A DNA stretch of 64,000 nt. Origin: Chloroflexota bacterium (GTDB lineage Bacteria; Chloroflexota; Anaerolineae; Anaerolineales; Villigracilaceae). Made by a program: the position numbers and the translations under genes. Positions 1-7,498 of the stretch are shown here, in pieces (the first letter of the stretch is position 1; the number at the start of each line of letters is the position of its first letter). The stretch is from assembly GCA_016191845.1 (NCBI GenBank), contig JACPVF010000014.1:23454-87453 (forward strand). The letters are read 5' to 3'. The notes under the pieces are model-generated. The model had not been told where the DNA came from, made no database searches, and was given only the letters and a program-made list of their open reading frames with translations.

Positions 1-136
1 AGGCAGCCTGTAGTTCGTTGCGGTAGCGGGAGATCACAGCAATGGCCACCACCCCCACCGCCCCCAGGATCAGGGCGTACTCGGCAAAGTCCTGGCCGTC
101 CTCCTCGCAAATGAAACGTTTCAACAACTTGAGCAT
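1..136 (-). CDS. Flp/Fap-type IVb pilin, partial at the window edge
   Basis: The reverse strand reads an ATG at 136 preceded by AAGGAG and encodes MLKLLKRFICEEDGQDFAEY, followed by a hydrophobic helix ALILGAVGVVAIAVI and then RYRNELQAA up to the edge. Short basic leader, the G-Q-D/E-x-A-E-Y box and an immediately following hydrophobic segment are the hallmarks of Flp pilins, which a TadV-like prepilin peptidase processes before assembly by the Tad machinery. The TadC-like gene two positions upstream supports this. The 3' end is outside the window. It may be separately transcribed, since a hairpin separates it from the LCP gene. Confidence 0.75.
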   Translation of the reverse strand, partial: MLKLLKRFICEEDGQDFAEYALILGAVGVVAIAVISRYRNELQAA

Positions 137-163
137 GGGTTTCTCCTTGTTCGAATCAAAATC

Positions 164-185
164 GGCTGGCAGTGTTCTGCCAGCC
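164..185 (-). terminator. Hairpin between LCP gene and pilin gene
   Basis: A perfect 9-bp stem (GGCTGGCAG / CTGCCAGCC) with a 4-nt loop lies after the LCP stop. On the minus strand it is followed by GATTTTGATT, a weak T-rich run, so it could attenuate or terminate the long leftward operon before the pilin gene. Confidence 0.4.
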
Positions 186-251
186 GGGATGATACAAAAC
201 CGCCTGTCCGGGTGTGAAGGCCGTGTCGCTTGCAACAAAACAGTGGGGAGG

Positions 252-1703
252 TTATGGCAACCTATCGGCCCAGTCCAACCCAATTCGAATCTCGATGTCC
301 ACCCCCTCCTCCCCGCCGGTCTGCAGGACCAGGTGGTCCCCTGTCACCCCGAACAGTTCGATCAGATAGCGCCAGGCATATATCTTGGGCGCATACAAGA
401 CCAATTTGCTCCGTTCCAGCACCTCATTTGAGGAGGCAACCTCCACCACCTGCAGGCCTCGGGAGGACAGGGTTTCAGCAGTCCGCTGACCCAGCCCGGG
501 GAGGCCGGTGGTGTTGACCACCCGCAGGCGCGCCCCATCGGCCAGGGCCAGGGAGAGGGGTTCCCCCTGAGCTTGTGGGTGCAGCGGTCCACCGGGCAGG
601 AAGAGTTCATCCCGCAGGATGCGGATCGCATCCGGGTGGGGCCTCAACACGCTGGAGGGAATTCCGTTCAGGGGAACCGTGGCAAAGGAGACCATGCCCT
701 CATCGATGACACCCTGGCGAATGTTTCCTGCAGGGATTTCCTGCGCCAGTGCGGCCAGCTTCACGGCCTCCTCCAGGGACAGATTGGTGTGGATGCCGGC
801 TGAAAAGGCTTGATACAACTGCGGGGCCTGCAACAAGAGTTGGGGAAAGTAGGCCGGGTCGAGCACCTTGTCCCGCACGGCCCAGACCACCTTCTGCTGG
901 CGTCTGGCGCGGCCGAAGTCCCCACCGCTGCACCCCTGGGACTCATCCCGGCAGCGTGCATATGCCAGGGCGCGCCTTCCATCCAGATGGCGCATGCCGC
1001 AGCAGGTCAGCACGAAATGGTCCTTTCCCGAGCCGAGCGGATCCAGTTTCAACTTTTCATCGGAATAGAGGTCGATCCCGCCGATCCGGTCGATGACGGA
1101 GACAAAGGTGTCGAAATCAACCTGGACATAGTAGTGGATCGGCAGGCCGATCAACTGGGTCACCGCCTGCATGGCCAGGCCGGGGCCGCCGCCCGGCAAG
1201 CGGGCAGCCTCCCCAAGGGTCCAGGCCGTGTTGATACGGCTGTAGCCAAAGCCGGGGATGTTCACCCACAGATCGCGCGGGATGGACAGCATCCCTGCCG
1301 TCCGGGTCAGTGGATCAACACTGAGCAGCAGGATCGTATCGGTGCAGTTCGGGCACCCCTCGCCGCTGTTCTCCCCACCCCGCAGTCCGAAGAAGACGAA
1401 GGTAATGCGGCTGGCCCCATCCCAGGAAGGAGGCGTTGCCTCTGGCAGGGCAGGCATGGCCTCGTCTTCTTCTATTATTCCCGGTATCCCTGCCATAGGG
1501 GGTGGGTACGGAGCCTCCAGGAGGTCCGGCCTCTCTCTGCTGCAATAGGCGGGCGGAATGCCCGGCAAGGCGGTTACCTGCCAGCAGGCCACACCCCAAC
1601 GCGTCAGCAGGAACAGGGCTATGGCAACAGCCAACGCACATCCCCAAAAGAGGAACATCCCTTGGAGATGTCCTGTCTGCTTCTTATCGGATGTCTGCAT
1701 CAT
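252..1703 (-). CDS. LytR-CpsA-Psr (LCP) family protein with LytR_C-like domain
   Basis: 483 aa. Residues about 14-36 form one transmembrane helix, followed by a Pro-rich extracytoplasmic linker, then an LCP catalytic domain (about 90-310) recognisable by TDTILLLSVDP and SIPRDLWVNIPG, with the conserved Arg/Asp residues that bind pyrophosphate of polyprenyl carriers. The C-terminal part (about 390-480) contains LRVVNTTGLPGLG, typical of the LytR_C domain. The family transfers glycopolymers from lipid carrier to the cell wall. Here it follows the TadC-like gene after only 8 nt, so it is probably co-transcribed with the element's operon and may modify the envelope around a pilus; that role is inference. 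Confidence 0.8.
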   Translation of the reverse strand: MMQTSDKKQTGHLQGMFLFWGCALAVAIALFLLTRWGVACWQVTALPGIPPAYCSRERPDLLEAPYPPPMAGIPGIIEEDEAMPALPEATPPSWDGASRITFVFFGLRGGENSGEGCPNCTDTILLLSVDPLTRTAGMLSIPRDLWVNIPGFGYSRINTAWTLGEAARLPGGGPGLAMQAVTQLIGLPIHYYVQVDFDTFVSVIDRIGGIDLYSDEKLKLDPLGSGKDHFVLTCCGMRHLDGRRALAYARCRDESQGCSGGDFGRARRQQKVVWAVRDKVLDPAYFPQLLLQAPQLYQAFSAGIHTNLSLEEAVKLAALAQEIPAGNIRQGVIDEGMVSFATVPLNGIPSSVLRPHPDAIRILRDELFLPGGPLHPQAQGEPLSLALADGARLRVVNTTGLPGLGQRTAETLSSRGLQVVEVASSNEVLERSKLVLYAPKIYAWRYLIELFGVTGDHLVLQTGGEEGVDIEIRIGLDWADRLP

Positions 1704-1711
1704 GTCCCCGC

Positions 1712-2596
1712 CTACATCAAGCCCGCGCCCAGGAAGGGAGCCAGGATGGACAGTACCAGCCCCAGCACCGCCATCACCCCGAACAGTCCGGCCCGCTGGC
1801 GCACCAGGGCGGCGCGGGCTTCGGTCAGTTCCACCACCGTGCGGTGAACGGATTCCTGCAGGCTTTGCACGCTGGCCAGGATGGGGCGGTTATTGGCGAA
1901 GAAATCCTGGATGTCGCGCAGGAAGAGTGTGGCTTCCACGTCGGCGGGATCCGGCAGGTGGGCGCGCGTGACCTCCACGGCCTTGGAGAAGTCATCCACT
2001 TCCATGCGCGCCACCAACAGACCCAGCAGGTTGCAAAACGGTCCGCCCACAGCCGAGGTACGACGCAGCGCCTCCTGCACCCCCACTCCGGAGGAAAGCA
2101 GCGCGCCCAGCACGGACAGGCCGGTCAGCATGTTGTTGCGCAAGGCTTCGGCCCGTTTGCGAGCCAGGCTCCGCAGGCGCGCATGGGGACGGCGCAGACC
2201 CAACAGGATGAAGATCGCAGCCACCACAGGTGCAGCCGCGATCATGTTCAGGGCCGCCAGGGCGCCGGCCAGGAGGCCGCCCACCAGCAGAAAGGCGGAG
2301 AAATCGCGCAGGGCGGCGGCGTAGAAATCCCCGGGCGTGTCATACGGATACCCCGCCCGGCGGAGTCCCCCCACCACATCCGCCAGATCGCGCGCCCGGG
2401 CCGCGTCGAAGCGCGCCGGCCAGATCGCCACAAGCAGCGCTTCCCAGGTCGAACGCTGTTTCCCGCCGGTCCCTTCGGAAGGGAAGGACATCAATCGCTG
2501 GCGGCCGATATCTCCCAACGCAGACTGGAAGGCGGTCATCAGTTCAAAGCCCAGCACACTCAGGCTGAGCGCGCCGAGGAAAGCCAGAAGGGTCAT
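1712..2596 (-). CDS. TadC-like type II secretion F-domain membrane protein
   Basis: 294 aa from ATG 2596, whose first bases overlap the upstream stop as ATGA; a longer reading frame extends upstream but only overlaps the preceding gene. Hydrophobic segments occur at the N-terminus, around residues 95-135 (two helices) and at the C-terminus, with a cytoplasmic helical region between, the layout of TadB/TadC platform proteins (T2SSF superfamily). Such proteins form the inner-membrane platform of Flp pili. Pairing with a Flp pilin downstream supports the call; TadA/CpaF ATPase is not in the window. Confidence 0.65.
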   Translation of the reverse strand: MTLLAFLGALSLSVLGFELMTAFQSALGDIGRQRLMSFPSEGTGGKQRSTWEALLVAIWPARFDAARARDLADVVGGLRRAGYPYDTPGDFYAAALRDFSAFLLVGGLLAGALAALNMIAAAPVVAAIFILLGLRRPHARLRSLARKRAEALRNNMLTGLSVLGALLSSGVGVQEALRRTSAVGGPFCNLLGLLVARMEVDDFSKAVEVTRAHLPDPADVEATLFLRDIQDFFANNRPILASVQSLQESVHRTVVELTEARAALVRQRAGLFGVMAVLGLVLSILAPFLGAGLM

Positions 2597-3720
2597 GAAG
2601 GGTCTCCTGTGGAAAGATCGAACTGGAAGTCTAGCAGCTTCTGAAGCTGGGTTTCGCCGGGCTGTCGCCCGCGAAAACGCTTGCTGAACAGGGCCCGTCG
2701 CAGGGCGGCCATGTGCTGCTCGGAGCGCAGGACGCCATGCGGTGGGCGCGGCTCGGCATGGGACAGCGCGCCGCTGCCGGACTCCCAGGCGGTCCCGCCG
2801 AATTGCGGCGGCCATAGAGGGTACGCACAGGGATCCCAGTCCGGCAGGCGGCCCGTCTTCCAGGCGCGATGCCAGCGCCAGAGCGCCTCGAACCTCGGCC
2901 CCCACAGACCCCAGACCAGATCCAATTGCAAAGGTTCGTCCCGCAGCAGGTCCAGGGTCTCGGCACAGTGATGACAAACCGGGACAGCATTTTCGGGCCG
3001 CGCGTAGCGCCATTGAATCTCGGGCGGCGCCCCGTGCACAGGCTTCAGGATCGGGTGCCAGGAGGCCGGTTGCCCACAGCGCATGCAGTGGCTGGGAAAT
3101 TCATGCCGCCAGGGAACGCCCGCCACCGAGGCCGCCACCAGTTCGTCCAGGTAGGGGGCTTCGGCCTGCAGCACCGAGTGGGAGAGCTTCACCGCCCCCT
3201 CGGGCAGGTTCCACTCGTCTGAAAAGTCCAGGAGGAAGCCGGCCGAGGAGACGATCTGCCCGCGTTCCCAGACGGAAAACCGTTTGCGCTGAACCTCGGG
3301 CCGCACCTCCGCGCCGTGCGCCTCGCGGATGCGGCGGAGGTCGGCCACGGCCTCGGCCAGCAGGGCGAACAACAGATTGTCCATGCGCAGGCTGTCATCC
3401 AGCATCCCCTGCTGCGGCAGATCAGGGGAAACGGAGAGGATGGGCTGCAGGCAGGGTCGATAATCCACCGTCGGCCCGCACTCGACCACATAACGGCAGG
3501 CCGGCAGATTCACGAACTTCCAGGGGGAGAGCACCTGATCGAAGCGCACCTGCCCTTTGCCATCCAGGGCGACCATCCGCATGGGGGGACAGAAGGCGGT
3601 ATGGAAGGTGCGGGGTGCGTCGTTCGGATAAATAAAAGCCAGGAGGTCTTCGTCCAACTTGTGCATGAACATGGCGCCCAGGGCGCGTTGTCCGGATGTA
3701 ATCAGCAAGTGCAGTCTCAT
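2593..3720 (-). CDS. DUF192-like N-terminal domain fused to a Zn-finger-containing region
   Basis: 375 aa. The first ~90 residues (FCPPMRMVALDGKGQV ... VVECGP) resemble the DUF192 fold. The rest is unassigned; it holds CMRC and CHHC pairs about 45 residues apart, suggesting a four-Cys zinc site. The gene overlaps the upstream replication-protein stop and the downstream tadC-like start by 4 nt each, so it is translationally coupled. Function unknown; coupling with replication genes suggests an element-specific role. The DUF192 match is from memory of the motif pattern and is moderate. Confidence 0.6.
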   Translation of the reverse strand: MRLHLLITSGQRALGAMFMHKLDEDLLAFIYPNDAPRTFHTAFCPPMRMVALDGKGQVRFDQVLSPWKFVNLPACRYVVECGPTVDYRPCLQPILSVSPDLPQQGMLDDSLRMDNLLFALLAEAVADLRRIREAHGAEVRPEVQRKRFSVWERGQIVSSAGFLLDFSDEWNLPEGAVKLSHSVLQAEAPYLDELVAASVAGVPWRHEFPSHCMRCGQPASWHPILKPVHGAPPEIQWRYARPENAVPVCHHCAETLDLLRDEPLQLDLVWGLWGPRFEALWRWHRAWKTGRLPDWDPCAYPLWPPQFGGTAWESGSGALSHAEPRPPHGVLRSEQHMAALRRALFSKRFRGRQPGETQLQKLLDFQFDLSTGDPS

Positions 3721-5099
3721 GATGGTTCACAGGCTCCTTCGCCAAAGAGGATGGCCCGCACGATCGGCAGGCGTAAATTGCCGGCCCCCATAACCTTATT
3801 CCAAGCGGGAGCCAGCGGATGATTTAACGAGAGAGGCAGGGCATAGCCCTGTTTGGGGGTGGCATCGATCAACTCCAGCAGTTCGGCCGGCGGCAGGTCG
3901 GCCAGCTGGCGGAAGATCCCGCGCGCTTCGCGCAGCGGGTGTTCGCGCAGGCGACTAAGGGCATAGCCCAGCGGGTCGGACAGGTTCCCACTCCTGGGAC
4001 TGGCCGCATACAACACCCAGGAGACCAGGGCATGCACGGAAGCCTGCGCCTCCAGAAGTTCACGCTGCACCCGGGGGTGCACCTCGTTTTGCTGCAGGAG
4101 AGCCTCGAGTTCCCAGAAGGGCGGCGCCGCCTCCGCCACCTGAACAGCGTGTTGGGGGGCGGAAGTGTTTTTTCGATTGGTGTTTACGGGGTGTTTAAAA
4201 GAGTTAAAACCGGTCCCATCCGCGTCCGCCATACGACTCCCACCTGCGCCCGCTATGCCTTCCACCCGCGTCCGTATATGAATTCCAGGCGCGTCTGCCA
4301 TATGCGTCCCATCCGCGTCCGTTGTATGGCTTCCATCCGCGTCCAGCGGCTCGTCCAGAAGGACGCGAAAGACGCGCGGCATGCTGTCCACGCGCAAATC
4401 GAGATCCAGGCCGGAATCGGGCACATCCACCTCCTGCAGAAAACGGGCCAGATCCCCGCCGCGTTGCTGGGTGGTCCACTGAGGATGCAGCCAGGCCTGC
4501 ACGGTCTTGTAACGATTGGAACCGGCCAGTTCCGCCATCTCACGGTAGCCTCCCCGAAAGGTCACCCGCTCGCGCCGTTCCCCGGTGCGTGCATTCACGA
4601 AGGCCATGTCGCGCGCCACGGTAATCAGCCAGGCCTGGGCGGGGGTCAGGCCGAAGGCGGGGATGGTGTGGGTGATGAAGAAGTGCGGGATGTGGATGTC
4701 GCCCAGCGAGTCGATCACCCGCCGATGCAGGGACTGGGCCAGAGAGTCCAGGTTCGCAGAGTAAGCCGGTCCGGCCGCAACGCGCACGATGTCCATGACC
4801 GTATTCAAGGGCAAGGCCTGTGGAGTGAGCCCGGTGGAATCAAGCAAGGATCCCAGGTCCATATTCAGGAGTTCCTGCAGGGCTGCGGCCAAAGTCAATC
4901 CTTCCGCAAGCCTGCCTTGAAGATGGGATTGGATCGCGGCAGAGTCCATGCGGGTCAGGCGGGGTGTCATATGCACCCGATAGCGAATCGGCGCCTGATG
5001 GGGACGCCCATCGCGGCCGCGCCGAAACCGGCGGTAACCGATTGGATCGACGCGTTGCACCAGACCGTCCAGGCAATTTTGGGTGGCCGCGTCTTTCAA
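3717..5099 (-). CDS. Probable replication protein, distal half of an amber-split gene
   Basis: The frame is open from the amber codon at 5106-5108 down to 3717. If translated separately it must start at TTG 5099 or ATG 4970 (MTPRLTRMDS), neither with a convincing ribosome-binding site. The product (up to 460 aa) has a helical, probably DNA-binding middle (REMAELAGSNRYKTVQAWLH), an acidic DADG-type repeat segment and a helical C-terminal region. Position after a DnaA-domain-I segment and beside parAB suggests replication initiation, by context only. It is in the same frame as the upstream piece, and the most economical reading is one ~640-aa protein interrupted by a Trp-to-stop change. Confidence 0.55.
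   Translation of the reverse strand: MKDAATQNCLDGLVQRVDPIGYRRFRRGRDGRPHQAPIRYRVHMTPRLTRMDSAAIQSHLQGRLAEGLTLAAALQELLNMDLGSLLDSTGLTPQALPLNTVMDIVRVAAGPAYSANLDSLAQSLHRRVIDSLGDIHIPHFFITHTIPAFGLTPAQAWLITVARDMAFVNARTGERRERVTFRGGYREMAELAGSNRYKTVQAWLHPQWTTQQRGGDLARFLQEVDVPDSGLDLDLRVDSMPRVFRVLLDEPLDADGSHTTDADGTHMADAPGIHIRTRVEGIAGAGGSRMADADGTGFNSFKHPVNTNRKNTSAPQHAVQVAEAAPPFWELEALLQQNEVHPRVQRELLEAQASVHALVSWVLYAASPRSGNLSDPLGYALSRLREHPLREARGIFRQLADLPPAELLELIDATPKQGYALPLSLNHPLAPAWNKVMGAGNLRLPIVRAILFGEGACEPS
4216..4346 (-). repeat. Degenerate tandem repeat inside the replication gene
   Basis: About five to six imperfect ~21-24-nt units with the recurring core CATCCGCGTCC on the plus strand. They encode repeated DADG-x-H-type peptides (DADGSHTTDADGTHMADAPG and variants). 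It is a coding minisatellite that probably forms a flexible linker. Confidence 0.6.
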
Positions 5100-5105
5100 C
5101 AGACG

Positions 5106-5621
5106 CTAGAAGGCGCCATGACTCAGGGCGCTGAAACGCAGCACCTCCCGGCTGTGCAGGGGCTGTCCCTCATTGCCCTTTTGATCCTGTCTTCTCCAGG
5201 CTGCCTGGTGAAAGCCGATATACAGCCAGATGGCCTTGGGACCGATCTCCCGGCCCAGCCGCCTCAGATAACCCTTCACCACCACCTGCCTGTGCGGCTG
5301 GACGATGCGGTCGTAGTCCAGCCAGGCCACCGGCTCAACAGACAATTGTGGCTCCTCCTCCTCAGGCTCCTCCGTTTCAGCGCCGGAGACGAACCGCACG
5401 GTCACCGCCCGCTCCAGGTGATCGTTTAGCCAATCTTGAATCGGTGCAGTCAATCGCGCCTCAAGCCAGTCACGGGCATAGGCGTTTTGCGCGCGCACGG
5501 TGAGGAGCCCCCCTTCCAGGGAGAGGGCCTGTGTATCCCGCACCCAGGTTTCGAAGGCGGCACGCGGCAGGTCCGACTGAAGATGGGCCAGGACCGGCTG
5601 CCAAATCTGCCCGGTGGTCAT
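5106..5621 (-). CDS. DnaA domain-I-like protein ending at an in-frame amber codon
   Basis: 171 aa from ATG 5621, preceded by GGGGAGGTG and overlapping the stop of the 65-aa gene as ATGA. Residues 1-57 closely match domain I of the chromosomal DnaA in this window (both contain FxTWVRDT and NAYARDWLE), the part of DnaA that binds helicase loader/helicase. No AAA+ ATPase follows; instead comes an acidic linker and a region ending REVLRFSALSHGAF, then TAG, then the open frame continues as RLLKDAATQNCLDG. The C-terminal part looks like the start of a helix-turn-helix domain cut by the stop. Known for DnaA: domain I recruits DnaB. Inferred: the element uses it to hijack host replication proteins. 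Confidence 0.7.
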   Translation of the reverse strand: MTTGQIWQPVLAHLQSDLPRAAFETWVRDTQALSLEGGLLTVRAQNAYARDWLEARLTAPIQDWLNDHLERAVTVRFVSGAETEEPEEEEPQLSVEPVAWLDYDRIVQPHRQVVVKGYLRRLGREIGPKAIWLYIGFHQAAWRRQDQKGNEGQPLHSREVLRFSALSHGAF

Positions 5622-5815
5622 GCTCGCACCTCCCCGAAGCAAATTAGTGGGTCCATGCAAGGAGATGCGCCCCATCGTGCCTCCATCTTGAGGAGCTCAT
5701 CTATCCTTCCCGTTTCTCGGATGCAGGCGGCTGCATGTGGAGGATTCGTAAGCGGCATGGAACCTGCAGTGCAACGGATCTCAAGGATCCCAATTGGCTT
5801 CTGGCAGACTCTCAT
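5618..5815 (-). CDS. Small coupled protein of unknown function (65 aa)
   Basis: ATG 5815 overlaps the ParB-like stop and its TGA overlaps the DnaA-like start, both as ATGA, and GGGAGG stands just upstream. Such double coupling argues that it is a real gene in spite of its size. The product has five Cys residues and no motif I recognise. The alternative is an untranslated 190-nt spacer. Confidence 0.5.
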   Translation of the reverse strand: MRVCQKPIGILEIRCTAGSMPLTNPPHAAACIRETGRIDELLKMEARWGASPCMDPLICFGEVRA

Positions 5816-6339
5816 TGGGCTCCCTCCCGTGATGGCGGGAGGGGGAGTTCGTGGCTCGCCGGGGTAAGCCGCAGCCGCCCCTCGCGATACTCCTGCAATC
5901 CAAAATCCAACAGGGCGGAGACCAGTTCCCCGATTGGCACGTTCAGGCCCTCCTCGCCGGCCAGGGCAGATAATTCCCCTTTGAGTTCCTGTGGAAAACG
6001 ACGCCAGGTGGTGATCACCCGCCAGCGCGCTTCGGGGCGCTTGATTCTGGATGGGCCGGGATCATTCCCAATGGGAAGCAGGGTCATGTGCAGGCGACGC
6101 GGGTGAGGACGCGGATGGAGGTCAAAGTCTCCGCGCGCATAACAGTCCAGGGCGTGTTCGATCAACCTGCGCGCCACCTCGCCCACAGGGACGAGCAGGT
6201 CGGCTGCTAAGGTCTTCACCTCCAAGGCCAGGTTCGGATTCACCCCACGGTACACGGCCTTGTCCTTCCCGTGCCGCTTCTCCCAACGGCGGTTTCGTCG
6301 GCGCGGCATGGCTTCGATAGGATCTCGCCTGCGTTTCAT
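5812..6339 (-). CDS. ParB-like partition partner with two internal repeats
   Basis: 175 aa, very basic N-terminus (MKRRRDPIEAMPRRRNRRWEKR...). Two similar segments, about residues 33-80 and 120-165, share V/P-x-GE-V/L-x-x-x-L-x-x-x-L-x-x-YxxGxxxLxP, suggesting two ribbon-helix-helix-like or helical DNA-binding units in one chain. It overlaps parA by 4 nt. Small centromere-binding proteins commonly follow ParA in plasmid partition operons; the sequence does not show a classical ParB HTH. Role assigned from context. Confidence 0.6.
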   Translation of the reverse strand: MKRRRDPIEAMPRRRNRRWEKRHGKDKAVYRGVNPNLALEVKTLAADLLVPVGEVARRLIEHALDCYARGDFDLHPRPHPRRLHMTLLPIGNDPGPSRIKRPEARWRVITTWRRFPQELKGELSALAGEEGLNVPIGELVSALLDFGLQEYREGRLRLTPASHELPLPPSREGAQ

Positions 6340-7118
6340 CCCGCCCCCTCGAACTTCAATACATGTTTCGTCAGGGCCTGGTATTCCTTGGCGGCGCGGC
6401 AGAGGGGATCCACCTCGAAGATGGTCCGGCCCAGCGCAGCGCTTTCCCGGAGCAGGGTGGCGCGGTGGATGGGCGGCAGCAGGCTGGCTTCGAAGCGTTC
6501 GCGCAGATTCTCCAGGGTGGCCTGGCTCTCGCGGGCCTGCTCGTCATAGAAGGTGGGCAGGATGCCCAACAGGCTGCCGCGCCATTTCTTTTGCTCCTGC
6601 AGGGCACTCAGCTGCCGCAGCATCTTGCCGAGGCCATCCACGGAAAGGAACTCCGTGGCAGTCGGCACGATCACCAGGTCCGCCGCCCAAACTGCCCGTT
6701 CCTGGATGCCGCCCACGCTGGGGGCCGTGTCGAAGAGCATGTAATCCAGACCATCTTTGAAAAAGCGACTGATCGACTGGCGGATGGCGGAAATGGGCTT
6801 ATCCTGTGCGTTCAGGACCGTTTGGGCAGACAGGGTCTGCCGGTCGCCGGGCAGCAGGTACAGCCCATCCCGCCCGGTAAACCGCACCCAGGATTGGACA
6901 AAGCCGGCCTCCTGCGGAGATGAGCCCATGGTTAGCAGGTGGAAGGCGCCCGGTTCGGGGTTGCGTCCCAGGTCCGTCGCAGCTTGCCCCTGTGGGTCCA
7001 GGTCGATCAGCAGGACCCGCTTGCCCCTTTGACTCAAACCATGCGCCAGGGAGACGGCAGTGGTGGTCTTACCCACACCACCCTTCTGACTGGCGATGCA
7101 GATCACTTTGGCGGACAT
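6336..7118 (-). CDS. parA: ParA-family partition ATPase
   Basis: 260 aa. The deviant Walker A KGGVGKTT is at residues 12-19, followed by LLIDLDPQGQA (Walker A' region) and a later LFDTAPSVG Walker B. Length is that of small ParA/Soj proteins without an N-terminal HTH, so autoregulation would depend on the partner protein. ParA dimers bind DNA non-specifically and position plasmids with a ParB-centromere complex. The gene lies between a 49-aa membrane peptide gene (16-nt overlap) and the ParB-like gene. Confidence 0.88.
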   Translation of the reverse strand: MSAKVICIASQKGGVGKTTTAVSLAHGLSQRGKRVLLIDLDPQGQAATDLGRNPEPGAFHLLTMGSSPQEAGFVQSWVRFTGRDGLYLLPGDRQTLSAQTVLNAQDKPISAIRQSISRFFKDGLDYMLFDTAPSVGGIQERAVWAADLVIVPTATEFLSVDGLGKMLRQLSALQEQKKWRGSLLGILPTFYDEQARESQATLENLRERFEASLLPPIHRATLLRESAALGRTIFEVDPLCRAAKEYQALTKHVLKFEGAG

Positions 7119-7252
7119 GCGGCCCCTCCCCCCTTACCCGGCATGTATTTCTTCACGTAGCGCCTGCCCAGGATAACGAGGATCCCGCCGATCCCTAGGC
7201 TGCTCAGGAAGGTGAGAATGGTGAATGAAATGGCGAGGAGCATGTCCATCAT
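7103..7252 (-). CDS. Small single-pass membrane protein (49 aa)
   Basis: Starts at ATG 7252, preceded by GGAGGTG; reads MMDMLLAISFTILTFLSSLG then a glycine-rich hydrophobic stretch and a basic tail RRYVKKYMPGK. One transmembrane helix is predicted with the basic side in the cytoplasm. Its start overlaps the upstream 57-aa stop as ATGA and its end overlaps parA by 16 nt. Function unknown. Confidence 0.55.
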   Translation of the reverse strand: MMDMLLAISFTILTFLSSLGIGGILVILGRRYVKKYMPGKGGGAACPPK

Positions 7253-7422
7253 GGCTGCACCTCCGGCAGGGGACCGCCTGTCGTGTCCAGGCTGTTCCTA
7301 AAATTGGGTGTCCTGCGCCGAGGTAAATGGAGATGGAATTGCGCTGCGCATGGATCCTGTCCGGCAGGTTGCCACCTGGCCCCTCGATTTGGATTGACTG
7401 TAGAGTGTATGTGTTTTGCCAT
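7249..7422 (-). CDS. Small basic protein of unknown function (57 aa), first gene of the par operon
   Basis: ATG 7422 follows AGAAGGAAAGC; the product begins MAKHIHSTVNPNRGARWQPA and is soluble and basic. Its stop overlaps the next start as ATGA. An in-frame extension upstream to 7476 runs into a hairpin and is less likely. No motif recognised. Confidence 0.45.
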   Translation of the reverse strand: MAKHIHSTVNPNRGARWQPAGQDPCAAQFHLHLPRRRTPNFRNSLDTTGGPLPEVQP

Positions 7423-7447
7423 GCTTTCCTTCTGGTCCTGGAAATGA

Positions 7448-7473
7448 AATGAGCCGCTTGTCGGCGGCTCATT
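7448..7473 (-). terminator. Hairpin between the two-TM gene and the par operon
   Basis: Perfect 10-bp stem AATGAGCCGC / GCGGCTCATT with a 6-nt loop, located after the stop of the leftward two-TM gene. On the minus strand it is followed by TCATTTCC, a weak T-run, so it is a possible terminator. Confidence 0.45.
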
Positions 7474-7498
7474 CATAGCAGGGGCGGGTACGGTTTCT

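Noticed and set aside
5106..5108. Amber codon in the replication gene read as pyrrolysine
   Set aside because: No pyl genes or PYLIS-like context are visible, and the MtmB homologue of this genome uses Leu instead of TAG; a Trp-to-stop change or re-initiation is simpler.
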